Positions 1 to 9,215 are shown, counted from the first letter of the stretch. The stretch: 64,000 bases of DNA from Zavarzinella sp. (GCA_041399155.1 JAWKTI010000001.1:992001-1056000), one strand, 5' to 3'. Numbers and translations are program-made. The notes: generated by a model not told the origin, from the letters alone.

Positions 1-828
1 ATATCGCAGAACTTCTTTCTGCAGCCAACGTGGGTGCGACAGAAATTCCCCCCGACTTAGAATTCGGACCCTTCCTGCAGGTGGTAGTTCGATTTTCGAT
101 AACAATTGCTCGCACCACTCCTCGATACCTTCTGACAATTCCTGTGCCTGCATTGCTAATTGTGTTAACTGGTTTTCCACTGAAGGATTAAAGGTTTTTA
201 ATAAAGGGATCAATTCGTGGCGAATGCGATTTCGAGTATAGTCTGACGCTGCATTGGTGCTGTCTTCCCGCCAGGATTGCCCAATTTCACGCAAGTAATC
301 TTCCAGTTCACTGCGAGCAACCATCAGCAGTGGGCGGAGAAGTGGCACAGTTCCCTCAAGTAAGCGTACTGTTGGAATTGCACCCAGGCCACGCACCCCT
401 GTGCCACGAATGATCCTGTGTAATACAGTTTCTGCCTGATCGGTTTTGGTGTGTCCCGTGGCAACCCAGCAAGCCTGGTGCTGGTGGGCGATCCGAGCCA
501 GAAAATCGTACCGAAGTTTCCGGGCGGTGGCTTCGATCCCATCTGAGCCTGTATTCGTAAAACTATCTGAAGGTAAAGTTTCGGTAATGTGGGTGATTTG
601 CGGCAACAGGCAATTAACCCATTCTGCATCGGCAAGACTTTCCGGTCCACGTAACTGGTGATTCAAATGAGCAATGAGCAAGCACCCGGGAGTGAAAATT
701 TCCGCCAGCAGGCGGGCGAGAGCAACGCTATCGGCCCCACCGGAAACAGCGACGATACCAGGACGCCCCACCGTGGGAGTGAAATCTCGAAAGAAGATCT
801 CCAACTGAGTGAGCAAACCACTAGCCAC
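1..828 (-). CDS. tilS: tRNA(Ile)-lysidine synthase, C-terminus beyond window
   Basis: This enzyme attaches lysine to C34 of tRNA-Ile(CAU) using ATP, so that the tRNA reads AUA. The ATP-pyrophosphatase P-loop SGGADS lies at residues 29-34. Further on is the family's conserved stretch with EDSTN and YTRNRIRHELIPLL. The frame stays open to base 1, so 276 codons are present and the C-terminal domain lies outside the window. I chose the GTG at 828 because AGGGGA sits six bases upstream and the P-loop then falls at the usual distance from the start. An in-frame ATG at 879 would add 17 residues. The gene is divergent from the DUF2752 gene. The identification is secure and the exact start is moderately sure. 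Confidence 0.95.
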   Translation of the reverse strand, partial: MASGLLTQLEIFFRDFTPTVGRPGIVAVSGGADSVALARLLAEIFTPGCLLIAHLNHQLRGPESLADAEWVNCLLPQITHITETLPSDSFTNTGSDGIEATARKLRYDFLARIAHQHQACWVATGHTKTDQAETVLHRIIRGTGVRGLGAIPTVRLLEGTVPLLRPLLMVARSELEDYLREIGQSWREDSTNAASDYTRNRIRHELIPLLKTFNPSVENQLTQLAMQAQELSEGIEEWCEQLLSKIELPPAGRVRILSRGEFLSHPRWLQKEVLRY

Positions 829-939
829 AATGAATCCCCTGAAAATCGAACCGCACTTGACACTTCCTCTCGCAAACATTATTCGTCACCAGTTATCGGG
901 CAAGATCAAGGTGAAGAACAACGGGTGTATGGCTTGTCG

Positions 940-1359
940 ATGAGGTGGATGTTAATTCTGGTGGGTGTCCTGCTGCTGTGCGTCGTCGCTGCAGCAACAC
1001 AGGTACAACCTTATTATCCAGATGGCACCCCCAAGCGATCAGGTTCACACGAATCGCTTGGTTTACCACCATGCACCTATAAGTATTTGTTTAATTCACC
1101 TTGCCCTTCGTGTGGCATGACTACCAGTTTTGCATTGTTCATTCGGGGTGATATTGCAAACTCTTTGCGGGCCAATTTTATTGGCACCGGATTGATTATT
1201 TTGGTCTTGCTAATTATCCCGTGGGCATTTATCTCTGCGTGGCGGGGAAAGTATCTTTGGATTCGACGTGCAGATCTTGCCTTTGCGTTGTTGTTTGGAC
1301 TGATTAGTGTATGCATCCTGATTCGTTGGGGGATACAAATGCTGCTGACAATTCCTTAG
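940..1359 (+). CDS. DUF2752 family membrane protein
   Basis: This is a small inner-membrane protein of unknown function. The family hallmark CPSCGMTTSF is present in the middle, flanked by hydrophobic segments: one at the N-terminus (LILVGVLLLCVVAAA) and two near the C-terminus (IILVLLIIPWAFI and LAFALLFGLISVCILI). About 139 residues from this ATG fits the family size. The reading frame stays open back to 658, but that upstream part is hydrophilic and antisense to the start of tilS, so it is probably not translated. A GTG at 925 is another possible start. It is followed by a lipoprotein gene after 41 bases and may be co-transcribed with it. Confidence 0.8.
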   Translation: MRWMLILVGVLLLCVVAAATQVQPYYPDGTPKRSGSHESLGLPPCTYKYLFNSPCPSCGMTTSFALFIRGDIANSLRANFIGTGLIILVLLIIPWAFISAWRGKYLWIRRADLAFALLFGLISVCILIRWGIQMLLTIP

Positions 1360-1400
1360 CAGTAATTGTAAAAGACGGATCGGCTACAGGGGAAATTATC

Positions 1401-2093
1401 ATGGCGAAACGGATTTCGCGCCGAACGTGGCTTTTGGGTTCTATTTGTGCATTTTCTGCTTTTGGCTGCGGTGCCAACCCATTTCTGCTTCCAGAATTGC
1501 TGTTAGGCGGCAGACAATCACAGATTCCTGCAAAGTTTCCCATAGCACCAGACGATGATGATCTACCACCCACCAAGGCATATGTGCTGGTTGCAAACCG
1601 TGTTACCATTGATCCCGAACTGGCACCTGTTGAAGGATTGCTGAATGGCGAACTGATTGATGTTCTGACGGCACGGTATACGGCAAATAAAGACCGAGTA
1701 CAGGTAAAATACAAATCTAAAATCGAAGAGTTCAAGCGACAGAATCCAGGGTGGAAAACTATGGATATGTACGCACTTGGCAAAAAAGAAAATTCAGACA
1801 TCGTGATCTACGTGGAGATCGAGTCATTTAATCTTTATGTGCCGAATTCACAGAAAAATCTGCTGAAAGGCGAAATCTATGCATCTATTTTTGCATACGA
1901 CATGCGCAAAGATCAGCACGAACCTGTTTACAAAGCCAACTACAAAAAACAGTACCCGGAAGGTCGGGAAATTCTGGCTGAATCCCCAGGTGAAGTCAGT
2001 AAGTTTCGCAGCGATTTTATCCATAAGATCGCCACGGAAATCTCTACCCACTTTGCAGATTCCAGCTCCGATGCAATTCGTCAGATTGATTAA
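1401..2093 (+). CDS. Putative lipoprotein, unknown function
   Basis: The product is about 230 residues and is probably exported. The N-terminus has arginines followed by a hydrophobic stretch and a lipobox-like SAFGC, putting the acylated cysteine near residue 23. The SRRTWLL segment resembles a twin-arginine motif, so Tat export is possible. The rest is mixed alpha/beta (TKAYVLVANRVTIDPELAP, DIVIYVEIESFNLYVP), reminiscent of planctomycete lipoproteins of unknown role, and I recognise no domain. I chose ATG 1401 because AGGGGA lies upstream. The open frame extends back to 1311, but that would overlap the DUF2752 gene. It converges on the DUF1592 gene. Confidence 0.75.
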   Translation: MAKRISRRTWLLGSICAFSAFGCGANPFLLPELLLGGRQSQIPAKFPIAPDDDDLPPTKAYVLVANRVTIDPELAPVEGLLNGELIDVLTARYTANKDRVQVKYKSKIEEFKRQNPGWKTMDMYALGKKENSDIVIYVEIESFNLYVPNSQKNLLKGEIYASIFAYDMRKDQHEPVYKANYKKQYPEGREILAESPGEVSKFRSDFIHKIATEISTHFADSSSDAIRQID

Positions 2094-2122
2094 TCTGAGA
2101 TTTGCATTCAGTAGATGGGGAA

Positions 2123-4654
2123 CTATTTTCTCCCAAATGCGGTGCTGGTCACGATTGCTTGTAACAGTGTATTCAAAGTAGCAGGCTCCTTTTCAAGTTT
2201 TTCTACGAGCACCGAAATCGTGGGTTGGTCTGCCAGGCCAGGTTCTCGTCCCAGGGCATAGGTCAACAACTTAGTTGCCAGGCACCGATAGAACAATTTT
2301 TTATCTCGCAGCATCACTTGTTGCAAACCAGCAACACCCACAAACTTGGTGCCGTCGATCATTTCTGCCGAAGCATCAATCAGTGGGTCGTTGGAGCCAA
2401 TGCGACCTTTGTAGCCAAATCCTTCCCGATCACGCCATTCGCCTGCAGCATTGAAATTTTCCAGTGAAAAGCCAAGTGGGTCGATCTTGTTGTGGCAGCG
2501 GGCACATTGATCCAGCTCCCGGTGAATTTCCAGACGTTTCCGGACAGTTGCTTTATCAATTCCTGGTACTTTAGGTGCAATCTCACCAGCGTTCGCAACA
2601 GGTAAGCCAGGGTCAATGCCTAACAACGTTTTCAGAATCCATGTGCCACGTTTCACTGGTGATGTGCGGGTGCCGTTAGAAGTTACCGTCAGGATCGATG
2701 CCTGGGTGACAATCCCCCCACGGTGAACCTCAGGCGGGACAGCCACTTTGCGAAAGTAATCGCCCGAGACATTGGGAATGCCATAGTAACGTGCTAACCG
2801 TTCATTGATCACCACGTAATCGGAGTCGATGAAATCAGAGAGTGGGCGATGATTCTTCAGGATTTCCTTGAAGAATTCTTCACTTTCCTGAATCATCGAA
2901 ACTTCCAGGTGCCGATCATACCGTGGGTATAAATCAGGTGCAGGTGGATTCTTGCCTACTTCACGAAGGGCGAGCCATTGTCCGGCAAAGTTTTGTACAA
3001 ACGCACTGTTTTTCGGATCGGCCAGCATTCGAGCAAGTTGTTCCAACCGCACATTTGGATCCAGAATTTTACCATTGTCTGCCAGGCGATTGAGTTCATC
3101 ATCCGGCATACTCGACCACAAAAAGTACGACATCCGTGCTGCCAACTGGTGGGCATTCAGTTGATCCTGTTGCGGTGTTTCTGTGGTTTCCACCAGGTAA
3201 AGAAAGTGTGGTGAAGTCAGCACTGCCGCAAAGGCTTCTTTGATTGCACTGTGAAAATCTGCACCGGCAGCTTTGGCATTCAGATACAAGCGATGCTTGC
3301 GTGCAACTTCATCGGCAGTCACTGGTCGGCGAAATGCTTTCCGCATGAACTGGGTCAGCACCTTACTTGCATGGTTATCCTCATTCGATTGATCGATAGT
3401 TCCCAGCAATTTAGTATGTGATGAAGGCGGCCAGGCATCGTATATCGGGCCTTCCAGTTCAAACCATTCCACCAATAGCTCCGGGCGTGCCAGACGGTTC
3501 TGCAGCCAGAAGTTTTCCAGTTCCCGCGGGATACTGTAGGCATAATGCAGACTAATCCCGGCACTTTCCGTGGTGAAGCGTGTGCGGATTTCATGCACTT
3601 TCGGCTTCTCCAGCGTGCCATCGCAATCGAACTCGGCAATTGTTTTCGGTTGTGGGCCAAGCTGCACCGTCATTTTCAGACGGGCAGGGCCATAGTCATA
3701 CATGCGATCTGTTTCAAAATGCTTCAGATCGTTCTGCATCTGTTGCAGTGTATATTTCGCACCCTTTGGATTTTTCTTATCCTGCTCAATTCTTCTGGCA
3801 TCCAGAATTTCTTTTGCCGAAGCTACCACTTCATCCCGTTTCGGAATAATGCTGGCTGCTTTGATGCGAATGATATATTCCCCAGCCACAGGCACGCGGA
3901 AGTTGCGTGCGCCGATCCCTTTGTCCCATGAATCGTGATGAATACGAACCCAAGTGCCTTGCTGCGTATTGTTGCCGCCATTGACGATGACCGAACGATT
4001 TTGCTCGTCTACTTTCACTCGCCTGCGATCCATATCTCCCACCGTGGGTTCGAATTTCCAGCGAATTGCCTTGGGCCGTTCGCCAGTAACGATTGCCCGG
4101 TCGAGCACTTCGCGTGCGGCACGGAAGTAAGTTTCCAGTTGCAATGGCGACATCGTGAGTGCCTTGCCGTTGTTGTCAAAGCCACCTGCCAGCGGATCTT
4201 CCGGAAAATAGCTGGTATCGTAATCAATTCCCAGTAAATCCCGGATGGTATTGCGATATTCTTCACGATTCAATCGACGTAGAACCACCTCCGCTTCACG
4301 CTGAGATAATTCTGCAGCCACTGCCTGAGCAGTGATCCAGTCGACTACGGCAGCCACTTCCTTTGCAGTTGGCTGCACACTTTTTTTAGGTGGCATTTCA
4401 TGACTGTTTAATACGTTGACTACTTCACGCCATTTGGCTTTGGTGGCTGCATCAGTGAAATCATTAGTCAGTTTCGTTGTTTCTACAGAGAAGTCGCCTT
4501 TCAACGATTTGCCCGCGTGGCACTCCGCACAATATTGTTGCAGGAAAGGAGTGACCACCATCGAAAACTGTTTGGCACCTTCTGTGGTTGCCTGCTGAGA
4601 GTACCCATGAATCGTCGCCACCAAAAGTGCCAATGTTGCAAATTGAATTTTCAT
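2123..4654 (-). CDS. DUF1592-type planctomycete cytochrome-like protein
   Basis: This 843-residue exported protein has a signal peptide at 1-20. It then has a c-type heme motif CAECH at about 42-46, a DUF1587 segment (LNREEYRNTIRDLLGID), a long carbohydrate-binding-like middle region, a DUF1595 segment (FRRPVTADEV), DUF1592 (AARMSYFLWSSMPDDEL), DUF1588 with a second heme motif CARCH, and DUF1585 at the C-terminus (LLTYALGREP). The family is expanded in Planctomycetes and is usually thought to act in periplasmic redox or polysaccharide degradation, but no reaction is established. Such genes usually sit beside a DUF1552 gene; none is adjacent here. It is divergent from surE across a 258-base spacer. 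Confidence 0.92.
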   Translation of the reverse strand: MKIQFATLALLVATIHGYSQQATTEGAKQFSMVVTPFLQQYCAECHAGKSLKGDFSVETTKLTNDFTDAATKAKWREVVNVLNSHEMPPKKSVQPTAKEVAAVVDWITAQAVAAELSQREAEVVLRRLNREEYRNTIRDLLGIDYDTSYFPEDPLAGGFDNNGKALTMSPLQLETYFRAAREVLDRAIVTGERPKAIRWKFEPTVGDMDRRRVKVDEQNRSVIVNGGNNTQQGTWVRIHHDSWDKGIGARNFRVPVAGEYIIRIKAASIIPKRDEVVASAKEILDARRIEQDKKNPKGAKYTLQQMQNDLKHFETDRMYDYGPARLKMTVQLGPQPKTIAEFDCDGTLEKPKVHEIRTRFTTESAGISLHYAYSIPRELENFWLQNRLARPELLVEWFELEGPIYDAWPPSSHTKLLGTIDQSNEDNHASKVLTQFMRKAFRRPVTADEVARKHRLYLNAKAAGADFHSAIKEAFAAVLTSPHFLYLVETTETPQQDQLNAHQLAARMSYFLWSSMPDDELNRLADNGKILDPNVRLEQLARMLADPKNSAFVQNFAGQWLALREVGKNPPAPDLYPRYDRHLEVSMIQESEEFFKEILKNHRPLSDFIDSDYVVINERLARYYGIPNVSGDYFRKVAVPPEVHRGGIVTQASILTVTSNGTRTSPVKRGTWILKTLLGIDPGLPVANAGEIAPKVPGIDKATVRKRLEIHRELDQCARCHNKIDPLGFSLENFNAAGEWRDREGFGYKGRIGSNDPLIDASAEMIDGTKFVGVAGLQQVMLRDKKLFYRCLATKLLTYALGREPGLADQPTISVLVEKLEKEPATLNTLLQAIVTSTAFGRK

Positions 4655-4912
4655 CGCCGATCACCTGTCTTCACAAACTTAGTGGCTATTGGAACTGGGA
4701 TTGGACAATCGATCCACAGTGATTTTGCCACTTGCACATATTAATATTGCCTTGAGGAGGTGTGATTGATTCAAAATTTGGCACATTTTTGCAAAATGGC
4801 GGAAAAAAGCCGGAAATGGCTCTCATTTGGCTTTCATATTCTGGCAATCTGGTAATTTTCTGCACCCACTCCATAAGAATGGGAACAACAAATCATTTTT
4901 TGTGGGGATCAA

Positions 4913-5599
4913 TTGGCACGGAATATTTTAGTCACCAACGACGACGGCATTGGTGCGGAAGGGATTGAAACGTTGTTTGCACTGGCATCGCAGTTTGGTA
5001 ATGTGGTGCTGGTGGCACCTGCAGAACCACAGTCGGGGTGCAGCCATGTGATTACCGCACATCAGGCGGTTAGATTTGAACAGGCCAGAGCAGGTCAGTT
5101 TGTTGCCCACGGCACTCCGGCAGATTGCGTGAGGCTGGCATTGTTGAACCTGCCTCAACAGTTCGATCTGGTGCTTTCCGGAATCAACCACGGTGGGAAT
5201 CTCGGGGCAGATATTTTTTGTTCCGGAACTGTCGCAGCCGCACGCGAAGCCCGATTACACGGCATACCTTCGGTGGCACTTTCCCACTATCGGGCACCCA
5301 GCAGAGACTTCGACTGGCAACGGGCTGCCGAACTTGTTACTCAGGTGTTACACAAAATTCTCGATCAACCGTTACAAGCGGGGGAATATTGGAATGTCAA
5401 TTTACCCCACCATCCAGATGTGCAACCAGAACTTATTGAATGTCCGGTTGATCCCCACCCGCATCCGCTGGTGTACGAGCCTGATGAACTTGGCTGGAAA
5501 TATGCAGGGATTTACCATGAACGACCACGTTTGCCTGAATCGGATCTGGAAGTGTGTTTTGCAGGGCACGTAGCTATTTCACGCTTAAGAACACATTAA
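4913..5599 (+). CDS. surE: 5'-nucleotidase SurE
   Basis: This is a metal-dependent nucleoside monophosphatase of the survival protein E family, in the cytoplasm. The metal-binding NDDG motif is at residues 9-12, followed by the conserved GTPADCVRLAL and LSGINHGGNLG segments and the SGTVAAAREA motif. The length of 228 residues is slightly short of the 250 typical of the family. The start is a TTG preceded by GGGGATCAA, and it places the NDDG motif at the usual distance from the N-terminus. The last four bases overlap the 3' end of gcvPA on the other strand. Confidence 0.93.
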   Translation: MARNILVTNDDGIGAEGIETLFALASQFGNVVLVAPAEPQSGCSHVITAHQAVRFEQARAGQFVAHGTPADCVRLALLNLPQQFDLVLSGINHGGNLGADIFCSGTVAAAREARLHGIPSVALSHYRAPSRDFDWQRAAELVTQVLHKILDQPLQAGEYWNVNLPHHPDVQPELIECPVDPHPHPLVYEPDELGWKYAGIYHERPRLPESDLEVCFAGHVAISRLRTH

Positions 5600-6942
5600 G
5601 CAAGCACGCGTTTCAGTGCTTCGCAAAGTCCCAGAATTTCATCTTTCGTTCGTTTTTCAGTAACTGCCACGGTACCCACGGTATCCCACGTAGGGTAATA
5701 ACGATTCACAGATAGTGGGGCAAAGTAACCGTCCTGTTGCAGTTCTTTACGGATTGCATCCACAGGTTTCGGAAAACGCAATGCAAATTCTTTGAAGAAG
5801 GGTCGATTAAACGCCATAGATACACCGGGAATGCTGCAAAGTTGCTCTGCGGCAAAATGTGCCTTCTGCAAACAGTGTTCCGCTGTTTCTTTTAAGCCTT
5901 TCGGGCCGAGTGCCGTGAGAAACACAGCGGCTCGAAGTGCAAACAGGCCCTGGTTTGTGCAGATATTACTGGTAGCCTTATCCCGACGAATGTGCTGTTC
6001 GCGTGTCTGCAGTGTCAGCACCCAGCACCGTTTACCGTTCCGGTCGGTTGTTTCCCCCACCAGTCGGCCGGGGATTTTACGTACAAATTCCTGTCGACAG
6101 GCCATTATACCGAGATACGGCCCACCAAAACCCATCGGTGTTCCTAAAGACTGGCCTTCTGCTACCGCAATATCGGCATGATAGTCGCCTGGGCGTTTCA
6201 TCACTCCCACGCTGATCGGATCAAAGCTGACAATGACCATTGCACCACTTTGTTTAGCAATGCGGGTCAGTTCTACCACATCTTCCAGATGACCAAAAAA
6301 GTTCGGCTGCTGAAAGATAACCGCGGCGGTCTGGTCATTGACTGCTTTTTGCAGATCTTCCGGCAACAGATAGCCATCGGAAGTGGGTAATACCACCAAG
6401 GGAACTTGAAGTGGGGTCAGATATGTTTCCAAAGTCTGGCGGTACTCTGGGTGAACGCTTCCCGCGATTACTACATTGCCACGGCGCTCGGTAATGTTCA
6501 GAGCCATCAGCACTGCTTCTGCCACGCTGGAGCCACCTTCATACAGGCTGGCGTTCGAGACATCCATGCCCGAAAGTTGGCAAACTAACGTCTGATATTC
6601 GTAAAACGCCTGCAAGCTTCCCTGGCTGGCTTCGGCCTGATATGGCGTGTAAGCGGTGTAAAACTCACTACGAGAACTTACTGCATCCACCACGGATGGG
6701 ATAAAATGGTCGTAACTGCCCCCACCCAGGAAGCAAACACCGTCGCCAGCCGCCTGATTTTTTCCACCAAGGTGGTGCAGATGCCGCGTCAATTCCAGTT
6801 CGGACATTGCCTTTGGAATCTCGAGATCCCGATTCAGCCGCAAAGCAGCCGGAACCTGGGTAAACAACTCTTCAATACTTGCAGCCCCAATAGATTGCAG
6901 CATTTGCTCGACATCACTGGGGGTGTTCAATACATACGGCAC
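5596..6942 (-). CDS. gcvPA: Glycine dehydrogenase (decarboxylating) subunit 1
   Basis: This is the N-terminal half of the split P-protein. Together with GcvPB it decarboxylates glycine with PLP and passes the aminomethyl group to GcvH. Recognisable stretches are FLGGGSYDHFIPSVVD, YTPYQAEASQGSLQAFYEYQ and the C-terminal half typical of subunit 1. The PLP lysine belongs to GcvPB, which is not in this window. I chose GTG 6942 because GGAG lies eight bases upstream and the protein then begins MPYVLNT, as in the family; a GTG at 6984 would add 14 residues. It is the last gene of the gcvT-gcvH-gcvPA operon, 51 bases after gcvH. Confidence 0.93.
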   Translation of the reverse strand: MPYVLNTPSDVEQMLQSIGAASIEELFTQVPAALRLNRDLEIPKAMSELELTRHLHHLGGKNQAAGDGVCFLGGGSYDHFIPSVVDAVSSRSEFYTAYTPYQAEASQGSLQAFYEYQTLVCQLSGMDVSNASLYEGGSSVAEAVLMALNITERRGNVVIAGSVHPEYRQTLETYLTPLQVPLVVLPTSDGYLLPEDLQKAVNDQTAAVIFQQPNFFGHLEDVVELTRIAKQSGAMVIVSFDPISVGVMKRPGDYHADIAVAEGQSLGTPMGFGGPYLGIMACRQEFVRKIPGRLVGETTDRNGKRCWVLTLQTREQHIRRDKATSNICTNQGLFALRAAVFLTALGPKGLKETAEHCLQKAHFAAEQLCSIPGVSMAFNRPFFKEFALRFPKPVDAIRKELQQDGYFAPLSVNRYYPTWDTVGTVAVTEKRTKDEILGLCEALKRVLA

Positions 6943-6993
6943 AAAAATGCTCCGGAATCGTCTTTCTCTGTTTCTCTGAACCACAACACCTGC

Positions 6994-7374
6994 TTAGTGG
7001 CTGGCAAGCTGTTCTTCGTATGTCTTCAGATCCAGCAACTTGCTCTTATCGACATCTCCTGACAATTTCACCCGAATCATCCAGCCTTTACGGTAAGGAT
7101 CTTCGTTGATCAGTGCGGGATCGTTTTCCACTGCTTCGTTTTTTGCCATCACCGTACCAGCTACGGGACAGTTCAGGTCAAATACTGCCTTGACCGACTC
7201 AATTTCGCCAAACCGTTGCAACTGATTCACTGTGGTGCCCACTTTGGGCAGTTCCAGGTGGGTCACATCGGTCAGTTGGTCTACCGCAAACTGGGTAATT
7301 CCCACAGTTGCCACTTCACCTTCAATTTCCACCCACTCGTGGGAAGTGGTAAACAACAGGTGTGAAATATCCAT
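6994..7374 (-). CDS. gcvH: Glycine cleavage system H protein
   Basis: GcvH is the lipoylated carrier that shuttles the aminomethyl group between the P, T and L proteins. The lipoyl-attachment region is EIESVKAV, with the modified lysine at about residue 62. The N-terminal SHEWV motif is also typical. The length is 126 residues. Starts are possible at 7374 (MDISH), 7380 and 7398; 7374 gives the best spacing to the GAGAG ribosome binding site and avoids overlap with gcvT. It is the middle gene of the operon. Confidence 0.95.
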   Translation of the reverse strand: MDISHLLFTTSHEWVEIEGEVATVGITQFAVDQLTDVTHLELPKVGTTVNQLQRFGEIESVKAVFDLNCPVAGTVMAKNEAVENDPALINEDPYRKGWMIRVKLSGDVDKSKLLDLKTYEEQLASH

Positions 7375-7387
7375 AGTCATCTCTCGC

Positions 7388-8473
7388 TTAAGAAGCACGT
7401 TGGTAAAAAGGTAATTCTACAATGCGGGCATTTACATGGGTGCCACGAATATCCACAACCAATTCCGTGTTCACAGCAGAACACTGCGGATCCACGTAGG
7501 CCATCGCAATTGATTGTTGCAATGTTGGGGCATAACTGCCGCTGGTAACAATGCCAGCGGGATGATTGTTCTGCAGCACGATGCACCCTTCGCGGGCAGC
7601 CCGTTTGCCTTCCAGCACCAGTCCCACCCGTTTTCGTATATTGTGATTCGTGGCACGTTCCTGAATGGCGGTTTTGCCAATGAAATCTGCTTTTTGCAAC
7701 TTTACAGCCCAGCCCAGGCCCGCCTGGATGGGATCGGTTTCTTCGTTCAGTTCGTGCCCATACAGTGGCATCGCGGCTTCCAGACGCAGGGTATCGCGTG
7801 CACCCAGGCCGCACGGTTTGATGCCACGTGCCACAAAATCATCAGCCAGATTTGTCGCAAGTTCCTTGCTAACAATCACTTCCAGCCCATCTTCCCCAGT
7901 ATAACCAGTGCGGGAAACCAGGCAGTGCTGGCCCCGGTAATCACCCACCGCACCGTAGTAATACTTCAAGCTAGCAGCATCAATACCGAACAGCCCCGTT
8001 GAGTTTGCAATCGCCTTGGGGCCTTGAATCGCAATCATGGCGGTATTAAAGGTCTGGTCGTCCCACGTGACCTGCAGTTGGTGCAACTGCTGGATTTGAT
8101 GAAAATGCTCTAATATTTTGGTGCGGTTCGAGGCATTTACCACCATCGAAAACTGGTTTTCTGCCCAGCGATATACCAGCACATCATCCAGGATGCCACC
8201 AACATCGTTGCAAACAAGCCCGTAGCGAATCTGGCCCACTTTCAGGTTGCTGACCGCGTTGGTGTAAACCAGTTCCAGAAAAGTAATCTGATCGGGACCT
8301 GAAAACTCAATCCGCCCCATGTGGGAGATATCAAACAGGCCCGCCTGCTGGCGAACAATCTGGTGCTCTTCGATGATCGAACTGTACTGCACTGGCATTG
8401 ACCACCCACCAAAGGGGACCATGCGTGCTTTTTGTGCGTTGTGCCAATCAAATAAGGGTGTCAACAATTCCAT
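7388..8473 (-). CDS. gcvT: Aminomethyltransferase (T protein)
   Basis: GcvT takes the aminomethyl group from GcvH, releases ammonia and makes 5,10-methylene-tetrahydrofolate. The 361-residue length is standard. Conserved features include MVPFGGWSMPVQY near the N-terminus, FDISHMG, the folate-binding stretch SRTGYTGEDGLEV, and GLGARDTLRLEA followed by MPLYGHEL. It is the first gene of a gcvT-gcvH-gcvPA operon. No glycine riboswitch was seen in the roughly 225 bases between this start and the terminator of the upstream gene. Confidence 0.95.
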   Translation of the reverse strand: MELLTPLFDWHNAQKARMVPFGGWSMPVQYSSIIEEHQIVRQQAGLFDISHMGRIEFSGPDQITFLELVYTNAVSNLKVGQIRYGLVCNDVGGILDDVLVYRWAENQFSMVVNASNRTKILEHFHQIQQLHQLQVTWDDQTFNTAMIAIQGPKAIANSTGLFGIDAASLKYYYGAVGDYRGQHCLVSRTGYTGEDGLEVIVSKELATNLADDFVARGIKPCGLGARDTLRLEAAMPLYGHELNEETDPIQAGLGWAVKLQKADFIGKTAIQERATNHNIRKRVGLVLEGKRAAREGCIVLQNNHPAGIVTSGSYAPTLQQSIAMAYVDPQCSAVNTELVVDIRGTHVNARIVELPFYQRAS

Positions 8474-8699
8474 TCAACAATTCCCACCTTCGTAGTGGCC
8501 GATAACGATACAATTCGATTTTGCCAGAGTTAGGCAGTCGAGAGTGGCTGTCATCCGGAAAAGATCATTTATATGAAAGCCATCATGTCTGGAAAGCTTC
8601 TCATGAAGGCATTGAAACAGAATTTCCTGCTCACAGATCCAAGAGAAATCGTGCAATGAACAATTCGAATTCAGCTCAAATAAATCGAAAAAATGGCGT

Positions 8700-8725
8700 A
8701 AAAAAACCCCGCACACGGTGCGAGG
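8700..8725 (-). terminator. Rho-independent terminator of the small secreted protein gene
   Basis: Read on the minus strand, CCTCGCAC pairs with GTGCGGGG around a CGT loop (eight pairs, one of them T-G), followed directly by seven T. It lies about 30 bases after the stop of the gene at 8755-9066 and separates that gene from gcvT. Confidence 0.85.
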
Positions 8726-8754
8726 CCACTGAAATTATTAGAAATCAATGAAGA

Positions 8755-9066
8755 CTAGTTGGCGTCTTTCTTTTTCTTGCCACCACCCATCTTCAGACCT
8801 TTCAGGGTGTCACCTTCGACATCCAGGGTCATCTTGGTGCCTTCTTTCAACTTGGGGTTGCTCAGCATTTTGCTGACTTCGACTTCTTTCTTGCCGAATT
8901 TCAATTTCAGATCTTCAGGAACTTTGTATTCCTTGGTGTCTTCGCCCACTTTAACGGTCAGTTTGCCTTCAGCAAATTTGACGAAAGTGGCCTTCACTTC
9001 TTCAGCAAACACGGTGCCGAAGGTCAACATCAGAGCTGCAGTAACAGCAAGCAGTTTGCGAACCAT
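8755..9066 (-). CDS. Small secreted protein, unknown function
   Basis: The product is 103 residues with a clear signal peptide (RKLLAVTAALMLTFGTVFAEE) and a lysine-rich mature part ending in GGGKKKKDAN. The mature part reads like a short beta-rich domain (VKATFVKFAEGKLTVKVGED) of the type seen in small planctomycete periplasmic proteins. No enzymatic motif is visible. The start at 9066 is supported by AAAGGAGAACCAC immediately upstream; the open frame extends further but without a signal peptide at its start. It ends at a strong terminator and is therefore monocistronic. A 9-bp inverted repeat lies 43-70 bases upstream of the start. Confidence 0.8.
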   Translation of the reverse strand: MVRKLLAVTAALMLTFGTVFAEEVKATFVKFAEGKLTVKVGEDTKEYKVPEDLKLKFGKKEVEVSKMLSNPKLKEGTKMTLDVEGDTLKGLKMGGGKKKKDAN

Positions 9067-9108
9067 GTGGTTCTCCTTTTGAGGTAGAAATCCTCGGTGT
9101 ACGACCTG

Positions 9109-9136
9109 GTTCAAACGATTTGCATACCGTTTGAAC
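9109..9136. promoter_or_regulatory. 9-bp inverted repeat, candidate operator
   Basis: GTTCAAACG at 9109-9117 and its perfect complement CGTTTGAAC at 9128-9136 are separated by ten bases. The dyad lies upstream of the small secreted protein gene, in the spacer it shares with the divergent solute-binding protein gene. The half-site spacing would suit a dimeric regulator, which is an inference. Confidence 0.5.
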
Positions 9137-9192
9137 GAAAAAACTGTATGGCCCACGCCCAAAGAAACATTCCCTGGCGCGTTTGCCATAAC

Positions 9193-9215
9193 CTCTGGTA
9201 TAATCAACACCAGAG
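9193..9215 (+). promoter_or_regulatory. Extended -10 promoter inside a 7-bp inverted repeat
   Basis: TGGTATAAT at 9197-9204 is an extended -10 element reading towards the solute-binding protein gene that starts at 9252. It is framed by a perfect inverted repeat, CTCTGGT at 9193-9199 and ACCAGAG at 9209-9215. No good -35 hexamer is present 17 bases upstream, which suits an extended -10 promoter. A protein on the repeat would cover the -10 box. Confidence 0.45.

Noticed and set aside
658..939. N-terminal extension of the DUF2752 protein by 94 hydrophilic residues
   Set aside because: It is antisense to the conserved P-loop region of tilS and has no match to the DUF2752 family, which starts near the first membrane segment.
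8474..8699. Possible glycine riboswitch upstream of gcvT
   Set aside because: The conserved glycine-aptamer core was not found on the minus strand; only unstructured AT-rich sequence and the upstream terminator are present.
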